This document shows, in pieces, positions 25,799-33,779 of a DNA stretch of 56,522 bases (the first letter of the stretch is position 1; each line of letters opens with the position of its first letter). Under the pieces are notes generated by a model, which saw nothing but the letters and a program-made list of their open reading frames with translations, was not told the DNA's origin and made no database searches. Position numbers and translations under genes: made by a program. This stretch comes from Nitrososphaerota archaeon (GTDB lineage: Archaea; Thermoproteota; Nitrososphaeria; Nitrososphaerales; Gagatemarchaeaceae): contig JAPCJP010000003.1 of NCBI GenBank assembly GCA_027886885.1, forward strand, positions 20,526-77,047, given 5' to 3'.

Positions 25799-26338
25799 AT
25801 GCGGCACGTGCCGATTGCCATGGACGCGTTCAAGTGCATCGAAACGAAGCTGGACGTCAGGGAGTTCACTGAGGGGACGGTCCCGAGCGAGGTTCGGACG
25901 AGGGTCCTCGAAGCGGCGAGGCTCACCGGAAGCGCTCATAACAGGCAGGCCTGGCACTTCATACTCGTGACCACGAAGGCGGGGCTGGCCGACCTCGCGG
26001 AAAGCTGCCCCCAGGGACCTTGGGTCGCGGGCGCCGACTTTGCGGTCATAATCCTGACGTCGCCCAGATTGGCCATACACATGCTCGACGCAGGCAGGGC
26101 ACTCCAGGACATGCAGCTCGCGGCGTGGGATTCTGGGGTCGCCTCGGGGCTCACGACTGTCTTCTCCGAGGAAGGGATGCGCATTCAGTTCAACATCCCG
26201 CGGGAGTTCTCGATCTCCGCGGTGCTCGGGTTCGGTTATCCAAAGAGGAAGGTGCTCGGGGGGAAGAGCAGGAAGCCTCTCTCCGAGCTGGTCTCACAGG
26301 AGAGGTACGGCGCTCCCCTTGAAAGAGGTCGACTCTAG
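25799..26338 (+). CDS. Nitroreductase-family flavoprotein
   Basis: The 179-residue product resembles small nitroreductases: the KLDVREFTEGTVP start (a V-R-x-F motif), an AARLTGSAHNRQAWHF segment (variant of P-S-x-x-N-x-Q-x-W), and the closing LGFGYPKRK signature. Such proteins bind FMN and use NAD(P)H. ATG 25799 lies only 12 nt below the TATA-like gcgataaatcc, so GTG 25808 or ATG 25820 may be the true start if the transcript is leaderless. It converges with the VIT transporter gene, sharing 4 nt at the stops. Confidence 0.82.
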   Translation: MRHVPIAMDAFKCIETKLDVREFTEGTVPSEVRTRVLEAARLTGSAHNRQAWHFILVTTKAGLADLAESCPQGPWVAGADFAVIILTSPRLAIHMLDAGRALQDMQLAAWDSGVASGLTTVFSEEGMRIQFNIPREFSISAVLGFGYPKRKVLGGKSRKPLSELVSQERYGAPLERGRL

Positions 26339-27054
26339 ACGAACGTGATAAAGTGACCGATGGCATAGAGGATGGTCGCCGCGACGCCCCCGATGACGGC
26401 ATACTCGAGGCCGGCCTTCAGGTCGACCTCTCTGAGGGTGGTGAACTTGGTCCCTCCCATGATGAAGAGCATCGTGAGGGCGACTACCAAGGAAGCGAGG
26501 AGCGCCGCCTCGTGGGTGATTGGGAACGCGTAGGGGACGATGGGGAGTGAGGCCGCGATGAAGAAGAGGACTCCAGCAGGGCCCGCTCCCTTTAGGGGAT
26601 TCACCTCCAAGTTAGCGACGTCCTGATGAAGCTCGAGGCGTATCTGAAGCCGAAGCCATAGGTCCTTGTCACCGATGACGCGTTTCACGATCGTCTCAAT
26701 CTCCGGCGCGCCGTATCCTTCCTCCTTGAGAAGCGCCTCTAGCTCCGCCTTCTCCTCGTCCGGTTCGGTCTCTATCTCCATTCTCTCCCTGGCTATGTCC
26801 TTCCGAAGGATTTCCTGCTCCGCCCTGCCCGAGATGTAACTGCTAAAGAACATGGAGAATGCTCCGGCGAATGCGAACGCTACCCCGGCTAGCCTTATGG
26901 CCGAAAAAACGATGCCGGCACCGTTCAGGCCGGCCGTTATGGCTATGCTCTCTATGACGCCGTCGGTCCCACCCAAGACGATCCTGTTGATGATATCTCT
27001 CGCCGGGATGTGGGCGTGCTTCTCTTCGCGCTCCCCTTCCAAGATCGCTAACAA
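26335..27054 (-). CDS. VIT/CCC1-family metal transporter
   Basis: The 239-residue product matches the VIT1/CCC1 family. Its N-terminal helix has INRIVLGGTDGVIESIA. A second TM follows at about 55-75, with a SYISGRAEQE end. A Glu-rich cytoplasmic helix pair (about 85-155) forms the metal-binding domain. Three more helices complete the fold. Members export iron or manganese from the cytosol, or in eukaryotes into vacuoles. The TTG start at 27054 is 20 nt below the TATA-like CTAAATAGTG; another in-frame TTG lies at 27042. Confidence 0.88.
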   Translation of the reverse strand: MLAILEGEREEKHAHIPARDIINRIVLGGTDGVIESIAITAGLNGAGIVFSAIRLAGVAFAFAGAFSMFFSSYISGRAEQEILRKDIARERMEIETEPDEEKAELEALLKEEGYGAPEIETIVKRVIGDKDLWLRLQIRLELHQDVANLEVNPLKGAGPAGVLFFIAASLPIVPYAFPITHEAALLASLVVALTMLFIMGGTKFTTLREVDLKAGLEYAVIGGVAATILYAIGHFITFV

Positions 27055-27147
27055 TCTTCCTCGAGCGCACTATTTAGGTTGGAGCGTGACCCAGCACTTC
27101 GACGGTGCTGATTCGCTTATAACCAGGCCTTCCGCCTCCTGAAAATC

Positions 27148-27699
27148 GTGTCCCTACTCGACAGAAGGAGTGAGTACTCCTGGGGAAAGACCTTGCTAGC
27201 GGACCTAAAGGTGATTCCAGAGGCACGGGAATACAAGTTGGACGAGACCGTCCGGCTGAAGCTAGGGTTCCGAGTCGTAGGCGGCCTCAGAGAGTCGTTC
27301 ATACCCGATGTCTGGACCGTGTCCTGGGAAGACAACGACAAGATGGTCAGGCTGGCCATGGAGTCCTCCATTAGCCGGGGCGGGAAGAAGCTCGCCTCCA
27401 CGGGCAAGGAGGTCAGGAGGGGCAAGTTCTATTGGAGCAGGGACCCAGACCTCCCCTATCGGATCTGGGCCGCGATAATCCACGAGGACGGGAGCGCGCC
27501 GATCATCCCGGTCAGCGTGGAGGATGCAAAGTCGCAGCTCCTCGACGTCGTGAAATCATTCGAGATTCCGGCCGCGTCCCTCGGGCGCGGTACGCACAAG
27601 CTCACGGGCTCTGCCGATGTCAAGTGGGGGCGAAGGACCTACATCGAGAAGGGCTCAGCCTCCGGCAAGTCCGGGGCTGTTGAGCTGAAGATTGTCTAA
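27148..27699 (+). CDS. Hypothetical beta-rich protein
   Basis: The 183-residue product starts at GTG, about 29 nt below the TATA-like gcttataacc. It is rich in beta strands, with two similar-looking halves (RLKLGFRVVGG and later KLTGSADVKWG). It has no signal peptide or membrane segment. It overlaps the OsmC-family start by 8 nt, so the two likely form one transcript and may function together. I do not recognise the family. An Ig-like or sandwich fold is the best guess. Confidence 0.6.
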   Translation: MSLLDRRSEYSWGKTLLADLKVIPEAREYKLDETVRLKLGFRVVGGLRESFIPDVWTVSWEDNDKMVRLAMESSISRGGKKLASTGKEVRRGKFYWSRDPDLPYRIWAAIIHEDGSAPIIPVSVEDAKSQLLDVVKSFEIPAASLGRGTHKLTGSADVKWGRRTYIEKGSASGKSGAVELKIV

Positions 27700-28132
27700 C
27701 GTCGACCCTGTGGGCATGCGTGCCGAGGTCAACTGGGTCGAGGGTTACTATTTCACCGGGAGCGATGGGTCTGGACAGACCCTCGCCTTCGACTCCGTGC
27801 CCGATGACGATCCGGGGAAGGGCATGAGCCCCATGAGGGTATTGCTCGCCGCCGTGGGGGCGTGCTCTGGGATGGACGTCGTGGCGATCCTCGGGAAGCG
27901 CAAGCAGATCCTCACCTCACTAAAGGTCGAGCTGGTCGGGCTCAGGGACTCTTTCGGCCACCCCAGACCCTTTACGGAGATATCCCTGAAGTTCACGGTG
28001 ACCGGCAAGGGGCTCGAGGAGCGGTTCGTGAGGGAAGCCGTCAGCGGCAGCATAGAAAAGTACTGCAGCGTCACCGCGACTGTGGACGGCAAGGCCAAAC
28101 TCAAGTACAGCTACGAGATTCTTGAAGGCTAG
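27692..28132 (+). CDS. OsmC/Ohr-family peroxiredoxin-like protein
   Basis: The 146-residue product has both redox cysteines of the OsmC/Ohr family: Cys58 in AVGACSGMDVV and Cys125 in EKYCSVTATV. The family reduces organic hydroperoxides. The TTG start overlaps the upstream beta-rich gene, suggesting translational coupling. The usual dimer-forming segments are present. Confidence 0.88.
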   Translation: MSNVDPVGMRAEVNWVEGYYFTGSDGSGQTLAFDSVPDDDPGKGMSPMRVLLAAVGACSGMDVVAILGKRKQILTSLKVELVGLRDSFGHPRPFTEISLKFTVTGKGLEERFVREAVSGSIEKYCSVTATVDGKAKLKYSYEILEG

Positions 28133-28134
28133 AC

Positions 28135-29163
28135 CTAGACGGTCAGTACGAGCTTGCCGAAGTGCTCTCCCTTCTCCATCCTCTCCTGGGCCTCGGCGGC
28201 CCTCTGCAGTGGGAAAGTCCTGTCGACCACCGGGCGCAGCCTGCGCTGCTTGAATAGCTCTAGGACGCGCAGGAGCTCGCCCCCGCTCCCCATGAAGGAT
28301 CCCAACACGCTGATCTCCTTGCTGTAGAGATATCTCAGGTCGGTCACCGCGTCGTAGCCGGTGGTGGCCCCACAGGTCACTATCCTGCCTCCCCGCGCCG
28401 CCGACTTGAGGCTCCTTTCCCAGGTCGCCTTGCCGGGGTGCTCGAAGACCACGTCGGCCCCCCTACCAGCGGTGTACTTCTTCGTCTCCTGGATGACATC
28501 CTGGGTGCTGTGGTTTATGGTGAAGTCGGCGCCGAGCTCGACGGTCCTCTTCAGCTTCGCATCGTTGCCGGCCGTGGCAATCACGTTCGCCCCGAACACC
28601 TTTGCTATCTGAATCCCGGCGGTGCCCACGCCAGACCCGCCCCCGAGGACGAGTACCGTCTCCCCAGCCTGGATGGCCGCCCGGGTGACCAGCATGTGAT
28701 AGGCAGTGAGGAATACCAGCGGCACCGAGGCCGCCTGGGCGAAGTCCATCCTCTCTGGCTTTGGGAGCACGTTCTTGGCGGGCACGCTCACGAGCTCGGC
28801 GTAGCCTCCATCTACCTGCTCTCCCAGCTTCACGAATTTCCTGCAACGGTTTTCCCTCCCGCTGAGGCACTCCTCGCACCTCCCGCAACCCCACCCCGGG
28901 TTGACCATGACCTCCATGCCCTTCTTGACCTCGCTCTCCGAGTCCGAGACCTCCTCCACGACCCCTGCGACGTCCGAGCCGGAGATATGAGGCAGGTCCA
29001 CCTTCACGAGCGGTGGTCCGATTCGCTCCCATATGTCCAGCCGGTTCAGGGCGCAGGCCTTCACGCGCACCAGGACCTCGTCACCTTTCCTGACCGGGTC
29101 CGGAGCGTCTTCGTACTGCAACACCTCGGGGCCCCCGTACCTGTGGAAGCGGACTGCCTTCAT
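28135..29163 (-). CDS. MDR-type reductase, structural zinc retained
   Basis: The 342-residue product is a medium-chain dehydrogenase/reductase. It keeps the four structural-zinc cysteines (Cys93, Cys96, Cys99, Cys107 in GWGCGRCEECLSGRENRC) and the Rossmann motif VLGGGSGVGTAG. The catalytic-zinc Cys is replaced by Asn in ALNRLDIW, and GHE by GSD, which fits the quinone-oxidoreductase-like branch. It therefore probably reduces a quinone, enone or aldehyde without catalytic zinc. The ATG is 27 nt below the TATA-like CCATATAGCC. It is divergent from orc1/cdc6. Confidence 0.9.
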   Translation of the reverse strand: MKAVRFHRYGGPEVLQYEDAPDPVRKGDEVLVRVKACALNRLDIWERIGPPLVKVDLPHISGSDVAGVVEEVSDSESEVKKGMEVMVNPGWGCGRCEECLSGRENRCRKFVKLGEQVDGGYAELVSVPAKNVLPKPERMDFAQAASVPLVFLTAYHMLVTRAAIQAGETVLVLGGGSGVGTAGIQIAKVFGANVIATAGNDAKLKRTVELGADFTINHSTQDVIQETKKYTAGRGADVVFEHPGKATWERSLKSAARGGRIVTCGATTGYDAVTDLRYLYSKEISVLGSFMGSGGELLRVLELFKQRRLRPVVDRTFPLQRAAEAQERMEKGEHFGKLVLTV

Positions 29164-29183
29164 GCTTTTCCGCTTTGGCTAGG

Positions 29184-29195
29184 CCGGCTATATGG
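29184..29195 (-). promoter_or_regulatory. TATA box of the reductase gene
   Basis: On the minus strand this reads ACCATATAGCC, centred 27 nt before the ATG at 29163. It faces away from the orc1/cdc6 promoter in the same intergenic region. Confidence 0.5.
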
Positions 29196-29260
29196 TATTT
29201 TCCGTCGGGAACACTTTCAGTCTACTCTCCCGGTCGCCAAATCGTCAAGAAGATAATCAT

Positions 29261-29270
29261 GGTTATATAT
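29261..29270 (+). promoter_or_regulatory. TATA box of orc1/cdc6
   Basis: The sequence ggttatatat is a strong TATA box centred about 32 nt before the ATG. The surrounding 130 bp are richer in A and T than the neighbouring genes. Confidence 0.6.
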
Positions 29271-29298
29271 GGAAAAACGCGGAAATCATCGACTTTGA

Positions 29299-30471
29299 AT
29301 GAGCACCCGACGCTCAGTCTTCAGAAATGAGACGGTGCTCGTTCCAGAGTTCATACCCTCTGACACGCCGCACAGGGACGAGCAGGCGAAGGCTCTGGAG
29401 ATGTACTTTCAGGGCGTCGTCGAGCACTCTGAGCGCATGAGTCAGAACGTCCTCCTCTCTGGGCCGGTCGGGAGCGGGAAAACAATGCTGGCCAAGAAGT
29501 TCGGTTCGAGCCTAGAGAAGAGGGCGATGCTCTATGGCAACCGCGTAAAGTTCTTCCACGTAAACTGCCGCATAGACCGGTCGCTTCAGGCCATATTCAC
29601 AAAGGGCCTCCGCTTCCTCGGGCACGGGTATCCTTCGAGAGGTTTCAGCTTCGAGGAGCTGCTCCAGTCCTTCTTCGAGGCGTTGAACGGTGACCGCATC
29701 CACCTCGTGATCGCCTTCGACGAGGTCGACTCGCTCGTCTCATCAGACGCTGCATCTCTCTACACCATAACCCGCCTCCGGGAGATCTCTCAGGACTCCC
29801 AGGTGCTCTCTTCGCTCCTCATATCGAAGACCCTGGACTATCTCAAGATGGTGGACCTCTCCACCCTGAGCTCCCTCCAGTGGAGCTCCATCTCGCTCGA
29901 CCCCTACTCCATCCACCAGCTCTACGACATCCTCTGCTCAAGGAGCCAGGTGGCCTTCAACGAGGGCTGCATCGAAGACAGCTCCCTCGAACTGGCAGCC
30001 GAGATCGCCAGCGCCTACGGCGACGCGCGCTACGCGCTGGACCTCCTGTACCGAGCCGGTCGGATGGCCGACATGGCAGAGTCACCCAGGGTGGCGCCTG
30101 AGTTTGTGAGGCGGGCGAAGGCCTCTCTCCCTCCCTCGTTCAGGAAGGACGAGCTGGCCTACCTTGGAAGACACCAGCGGCTGATACTCGTGGCGATATC
30201 GAACCTCCTGAAAAAGGGCGAATCCACCTACGTCACCATAGGGGAGGTGGAGAAGAGCTACGATGCCCTATGCGAGAGCCTGGGCATCCCGCCGAACCAC
30301 CACACGCAGCTGTGGAGCGACGTCAACGAGCTCTCGAGAAAGGGCATCATCGAAACCCAGATCTCCGGCAAGGGCCTGAGGGGACGGACCACCATGATCG
30401 GGCTTTCCATGGTCTCCGCGGAACAGCTGATCGACGAGCTCCGAGGCATGGTCGCCGATGTTAGAAGTTGA
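29299..30471 (+). CDS. orc1/cdc6: Orc1/Cdc6 replication initiator
   Basis: The 390-residue product is archaeal Orc1/Cdc6. Walker A GPVGSGKT is at 55-62 and Walker B Asp141-Glu142 in FDEVDSL. The sensor-2 segment has YGDARYALDLL (Arg in the lid). Residues about 295-390 form the winged-helix DNA-binding domain. The family binds origin DNA and loads MCM. A winged-helix regulator overlaps its 3' end. The promoter is a strong TATA box. Archaeal origins often lie beside such genes. Confidence 0.95.
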   Translation: MSTRRSVFRNETVLVPEFIPSDTPHRDEQAKALEMYFQGVVEHSERMSQNVLLSGPVGSGKTMLAKKFGSSLEKRAMLYGNRVKFFHVNCRIDRSLQAIFTKGLRFLGHGYPSRGFSFEELLQSFFEALNGDRIHLVIAFDEVDSLVSSDAASLYTITRLREISQDSQVLSSLLISKTLDYLKMVDLSTLSSLQWSSISLDPYSIHQLYDILCSRSQVAFNEGCIEDSSLELAAEIASAYGDARYALDLLYRAGRMADMAESPRVAPEFVRRAKASLPPSFRKDELAYLGRHQRLILVAISNLLKKGESTYVTIGEVEKSYDALCESLGIPPNHHTQLWSDVNELSRKGIIETQISGKGLRGRTTMIGLSMVSAEQLIDELRGMVADVRS

Positions 30472-30757
30472 GGACGTCTTCTCCTCCAGCGGACGGGTGC
30501 GGGTGATGTCCATCGTGCTGGATAGCGACGAGCTCAACATCTCCGAGATAACCCGTAGGTCGGGCATATCCCACAACTCGGTCTCCGCCCACCTCGACTT
30601 TTTGGTGAGGGCCGGGCTGCTGAGCGAGAAGAGGTTCAACAGGATAAGGATCTTCAGGGTGAACCGCTCCAACCCCTACACAGAGGTGCTGGACCGGTTC
30701 ATGAGGGATTGGAAGTCTCTCGACGTGCCCCGGGTTCAAGGGGTAGGGTTCAACTAG
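30458..30757 (+). CDS. ArsR-like winged-helix regulator
   Basis: The 99-residue product is a winged helix-turn-helix protein, with ISEITRRSGISHNSVSAHLDFLVRAGLL forming the recognition region (given here only as an approximate location, residues 28-55). It overlaps the last 14 nt of orc1/cdc6 and is translated in a different frame, so expression is coupled. It may regulate the initiator or act as a chromosome-associated DNA-binding protein. No metal-binding Cys cluster of typical ArsR is visible. Confidence 0.75.
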   Translation: MLEVEDVFSSSGRVRVMSIVLDSDELNISEITRRSGISHNSVSAHLDFLVRAGLLSEKRFNRIRIFRVNRSNPYTEVLDRFMRDWKSLDVPRVQGVGFN

Positions 30758-31101
30758 CGACCGGCGCTGTCGGCGTAGGTCTTCTGGTAGAGCTCGTACA
30801 CGTCCTTCTCCGGGGAGTGCTTCTCGCAGAGACAGAGCGAGGAGACCCTGCTCCTGTCGCAGGTCTCGATGTAGGGGCAGCCGGGACACGCCTCCGTCCC
30901 GCAGAGGAAGCACCTTACGGTGAGCTCGACCTCATCGCCGAGGCCTGCGCTGATGGTCCTCACGGCCAGCTCCAGGTCGGTCGCGGGGTCGAGCTTGAAT
31001 CCCAGCTTCTTGTCGTAGACGACGCCCTCCTTCATCATCGCCGAGAAGACCTCTGACCCCATCCTCGGGAGGTAGAACCACGACCCGATGAGGATCTTCA
31101 C
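30754..31101 (-). CDS. Cys-rich protein following rfcL
   Basis: The likely start is GTG 31099-31101, giving 115 residues; a longer frame runs into rfcL and looks like a shadow. Seven cysteines cluster in the second half: Cys64, Cys67, Cys72, Cys75, Cys81, Cys90 and Cys92. The first four alone form a C-x2-C-x4-C-x2-C pattern, suggesting zinc or an Fe-S cluster. The first half is a mixed alpha/beta segment. It follows rfcL by 4 nt and converges with the wHTH gene. Function unknown; the rfcL association is worth noting. Confidence 0.65.
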   Translation of the reverse strand: MKILIGSWFYLPRMGSEVFSAMMKEGVVYDKKLGFKLDPATDLELAVRTISAGLGDEVELTVRCFLCGTEACPGCPYIETCDRSRVSSLCLCEKHSPEKDVYELYQKTYADSAGR

Positions 31102-31105
31102 CGCG

Positions 31106-32311
31106 CTACCGCCCCGATTCCTTCTCCAGGAACTTGTCGAAGGTCTCGTCCAAGTCGAGAGTCTTCTCCAGCCGCGCTCTGAATCCCTCATCGGAGCAGA
31201 GGGAGAAGATGTAGGGGAGGTCCTGGGTCCGCGCGCTGGCCGCTCCGGTATGGCCCGCTAGCGCGTATTTCCGGGAGATTTCCTTTATCTTCTTGGAGTC
31301 GTTCCAGATCCTCAGCAAGGTCGGGAACGGTAGGTCTCCCGAGCTGATGAACCTGACCCCACGACCCCTCAGGAGAGGCTGGAGCTCCTGGGCGAGCGTC
31401 GTGTCCAGGTACCTGAGCAGCCTCCACTGCTGGCTTTTCATTATCTTTCCCATGAGGAGGTCGGTGCGCGAGAGGGTCTCGAGCGCCTTCGAGAGCACCT
31501 CCGGGGGCAGGTTCGCCTTCAGCACAGACTTCTCGATCTCCCTCACCTTTTCGATGGGCTGGAGAGAGACCTGCCGCAGGGCCTCGAGAGCTGAAGCGCT
31601 ATCCTCCGCCTCGAAGAAGGCGTTGAGGCCTGGTCCCACGCCCAGCCTCACGTCCTTGCGCGTCGCCGACGCCTCCTTGCCCTGGCTCTGCAAGGAGTTG
31701 ATGGCCTGCCTGATGTCCCCTTCTGCGGTGGTGATGCACAACCGCAGGGCTTCGTCGCTGACCGCGAGACCTTCTTCCTTCGCTATCATCCTCAGGTAGA
31801 GCTCAACCTCCCGAGGAGGGGGAGGCCTGAACCTCACCATGATGCAGGCGGCTCCCAACTTCTTGACCTCGTCCGCGTCCGGGTCGTTGGCCGCCATGAT
31901 GATGGGGTTCATGCTCTCCTTGAGCGTCTCTTTGATGAACTCCACGCCGCCGTAGTCTGAGCGGCCTAGCAGCCCGTCCACTTCGTCCAGGAATATCAGG
32001 GACCTCCCCCCGAAGAGGCTGACCGTCTTCGTCGCCTCTCCGATCCTCCGACTGAGCTTGTCTTTGGTCCGGACGTCGCTCGCGTTCAGCGCCACCATCT
32101 TCATGCCGGACTCCTCAGCGAGGAGGGTGGCCAGGGTCGTCTTCCCCGTACCAGGAGGGCCCACCATGAGCATCGCCTTGGCGTGGGGTTTCCACTTTTG
32201 TAGCCATGCGGAAACGATCAGCCTGGCCTCCTCGTTGCCGACCATTTCCGTGGTCCTTCGCGGCCTGTACTTCTCCACCCACAAGCTAGAACGCCCCGCC
32301 GATGAAGACAA
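31106..32311 (-). CDS. rfcL: Replication factor C large subunit
   Basis: The 401-residue product begins with WVEKYRP, has Walker A GPPGTGKT at 51-58 and Walker B Asp109-Glu110 (FLDEVDG), and contains a sensor-1 AANDPD and a SRC-replacing segment as in archaeal RfcL. RfcL pairs with RfcS to load the sliding clamp PCNA. No obvious C-terminal PIP box (Q-x-x-L/I-x-x-F-F) is visible; the protein ends in an acidic helix. It overlaps the 3' end of the UbiA gene by 26 nt in the same operon. Confidence 0.93.
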   Translation of the reverse strand: MSSSAGRSSLWVEKYRPRRTTEMVGNEEARLIVSAWLQKWKPHAKAMLMVGPPGTGKTTLATLLAEESGMKMVALNASDVRTKDKLSRRIGEATKTVSLFGGRSLIFLDEVDGLLGRSDYGGVEFIKETLKESMNPIIMAANDPDADEVKKLGAACIMVRFRPPPPREVELYLRMIAKEEGLAVSDEALRLCITTAEGDIRQAINSLQSQGKEASATRKDVRLGVGPGLNAFFEAEDSASALEALRQVSLQPIEKVREIEKSVLKANLPPEVLSKALETLSRTDLLMGKIMKSQQWRLLRYLDTTLAQELQPLLRGRGVRFISSGDLPFPTLLRIWNDSKKIKEISRKYALAGHTGAASARTQDLPYIFSLCSDEGFRARLEKTLDLDETFDKFLEKESGR

Positions 32312-33143
32312 GGAGACCTGTGAGCATGCCGAGAAGCGCCCTCTTCTTCACCTTGAGCGCCCCCTCGGCGGTGGGCTTGCGCGTAATCTCATAGGCGAGA
32401 TAGACGAATATAGCGTCGGGGACGACGACCCCTACCTTGTAGAACAGGCTCACCGACGTCAGGAGAGCGAGAGGGAGCAGGCTGGTGACGACCGCCAGGA
32501 GGAAGAAGAGCGCCCCGACCTTGGCTGCGTTCCCCAACCCGTGGACGATGGCGTAGGACCGGATGCCTCTCTTCGCGTCCCCCACGGTGTCGGCCATCGC
32601 TTTCACCACCTCCCTACCCACTCCTGACAGGAATGACGTGAACGCCATGAAGAGCAGGAGCGAGCTCGTCACGCTCCCGCCGCTCGCGACTCCTCCATAG
32701 ATGAAGGGTATGGCGAGCGACGAAGCCACGATAAGGTTGCCGTAGACTCCGTATTTCTTCGCGGAGAAGTTGTAGAGCCAAGAAAGGAGCGCGTAAAGGG
32801 CAGCGATGCCGAGCGCCGCTAGGTTCAACAGCAGGCCCGCAGCGAGAAGACCAGCACAGAGGAGAATTACCGCGAGAGCGAGAGCGCCTCTGGGGCTGAC
32901 TCGACCGCTGGGCAAGGGCCTCTCGGGCTGGTTGACTCTGTCGACCTCGATGTCGTAGTAATCGTTGAGCACCATGGAGTAGGCGCAGATGGCGAAACCG
33001 GTGAGGAATCCGAGAACGAGGGACGCGGCCTCAACACTGGGTGGCTTGGAGACGAAGGCGCCCACGATGACCGCGAACCCTATCATCACCGAGTTGATCG
33101 GTCTGATGATGGAGACGTATCCGCTTAGGCTCAAAGCGTACAC
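32286..33143 (-). CDS. UbiA-family prenyltransferase (DGGGP synthase-like)
   Basis: The 285-residue product is a membrane prenyltransferase with about eight helices. It has the first Asp-rich motif N60-D61-x2-D64-x3-D68 (NDYYDIEVDRVN), and a second DxxxD-type motif near ADTVGD. The sequence resembles (S)-3-O-geranylgeranylglyceryl phosphate synthase, which makes the second ether bond of archaeal lipids. The stop overlaps rfcL by 26 nt and the start follows endA by 3 nt, so all belong to one operon. Confidence 0.88.
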   Translation of the reverse strand: MYALSLSGYVSIIRPINSVMIGFAVIVGAFVSKPPSVEAASLVLGFLTGFAICAYSMVLNDYYDIEVDRVNQPERPLPSGRVSPRGALALAVILLCAGLLAAGLLLNLAALGIAALYALLSWLYNFSAKKYGVYGNLIVASSLAIPFIYGGVASGGSVTSSLLLFMAFTSFLSGVGREVVKAMADTVGDAKRGIRSYAIVHGLGNAAKVGALFFLLAVVTSLLPLALLTSVSLFYKVGVVVPDAIFVYLAYEITRKPTAEGALKVKKRALLGMLTGLLVFIGGAF

Positions 33144-33146
33144 CAG

Positions 33147-33692
33147 CTACTTTCTGAAGTTCGCCCTGCTTACCTTGTAGTAGATGACCTCTCCCCTCCT
33201 CTCGATCACGGCCACGATGGCCTCCTTTCCCATCTTGATGATCTGGCGCACCGATTCGTTTAGCTCTCCCACCTCCTTCTCGGTCCCTTCGTCCAGCGCA
33301 AAGACCACGAACTTGGCGGCCTTCTGGGGGAAGTCTCCCCTCTCGTATACCCGCAGGTCGGTTCCGAACCCAAACCCGTCCTTCACGATGTAACCTCTAG
33401 ACCTCAGGTCCCTGTAGATGATGAACTTGGTCCAGGAATCCCTCGCCGCGTCCTGGGCCCTCTCCGCCAGAGAGTTGAAGCTCACATCGGCGCCGTCCTT
33501 GTCCTTCAGCTTCAGCCTCCCGCTGAAGAGCAGGTAGAGCGTCTCATAGTCCTTGAGGACGAGCCTCTTCCCCTCTCTCTCGCCGTAACCGGCCTGTTCG
33601 AGGGAGCCGAAGACAGCAGGGTCGTCCAGGTGCGCGCTCCCACCCTTCAGCGCGGCCTCGACCGGCGGTTCTTCGCTCTTCTCCAGGCTCAA
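33147..33692 (-). CDS. endA: tRNA-splicing endonuclease (EndA-like), His altered
   Basis: The 181-residue product has the EndA C-terminal fold: FGTDLRVYERG with Tyr116, and the final strand VIYYKVSR with Lys173. In the Methanocaldococcus enzyme the catalytic set is Tyr115, His125 and Lys156. Here the position ten residues after Tyr116 is Ala126 (QKAAKFVV), so the catalytic His appears missing. Endonucleases of this family cut the bulge-helix-bulge motif in precursor tRNA. It may be a second, structural-type subunit or an unusual active enzyme. The TTG start lies about 32 nt below the TATA-like CCCTTAATATCG. Confidence 0.85.
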   Translation of the reverse strand: MSLEKSEEPPVEAALKGGSAHLDDPAVFGSLEQAGYGEREGKRLVLKDYETLYLLFSGRLKLKDKDGADVSFNSLAERAQDAARDSWTKFIIYRDLRSRGYIVKDGFGFGTDLRVYERGDFPQKAAKFVVFALDEGTEKEVGELNESVRQIIKMGKEAIVAVIERRGEVIYYKVSRANFRK

Positions 33693-33717
33693 GTCTTCTG
33701 GCCGCGGGCGACGCGTT

Positions 33718-33729
33718 CGATATTAAGGG
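33718..33729 (-). promoter_or_regulatory. TATA-like box of the endA operon
   Basis: On the minus strand this reads CCCTTAATATCG, about 32 nt before the TTG start of endA. The plus-strand promoter of mtnA lies immediately to its right. Confidence 0.5.
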
Positions 33730-33744
33730 TTTCACGTCGCCAAA

Positions 33745-33753
33745 GTCTTTTAG
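33745..33753 (+). promoter_or_regulatory. TATA-like box of mtnA
   Basis: The sequence gtcttttag is centred about 31 nt upstream of the TTG at 33780. It supports the shorter mtnA start and excludes the long upstream frame. Confidence 0.4.
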
Positions 33754-33779
33754 AGGCAACTCTCGCGTTCCGAATCCAG

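Noticed and set aside
31102-31191. N-terminal extension of the Cys-rich gene into rfcL
   Set aside because: It is Arg/Trp/Ser-rich shadow sequence inside the rfcL 3' end; GTG 31101 starts a more protein-like segment.
33630-33779. N-terminal extension of mtnA (50 codons)
   Set aside because: It overlaps the endA start on the other strand and lies upstream of the TATA-like box; the extension has no MtnA similarity.
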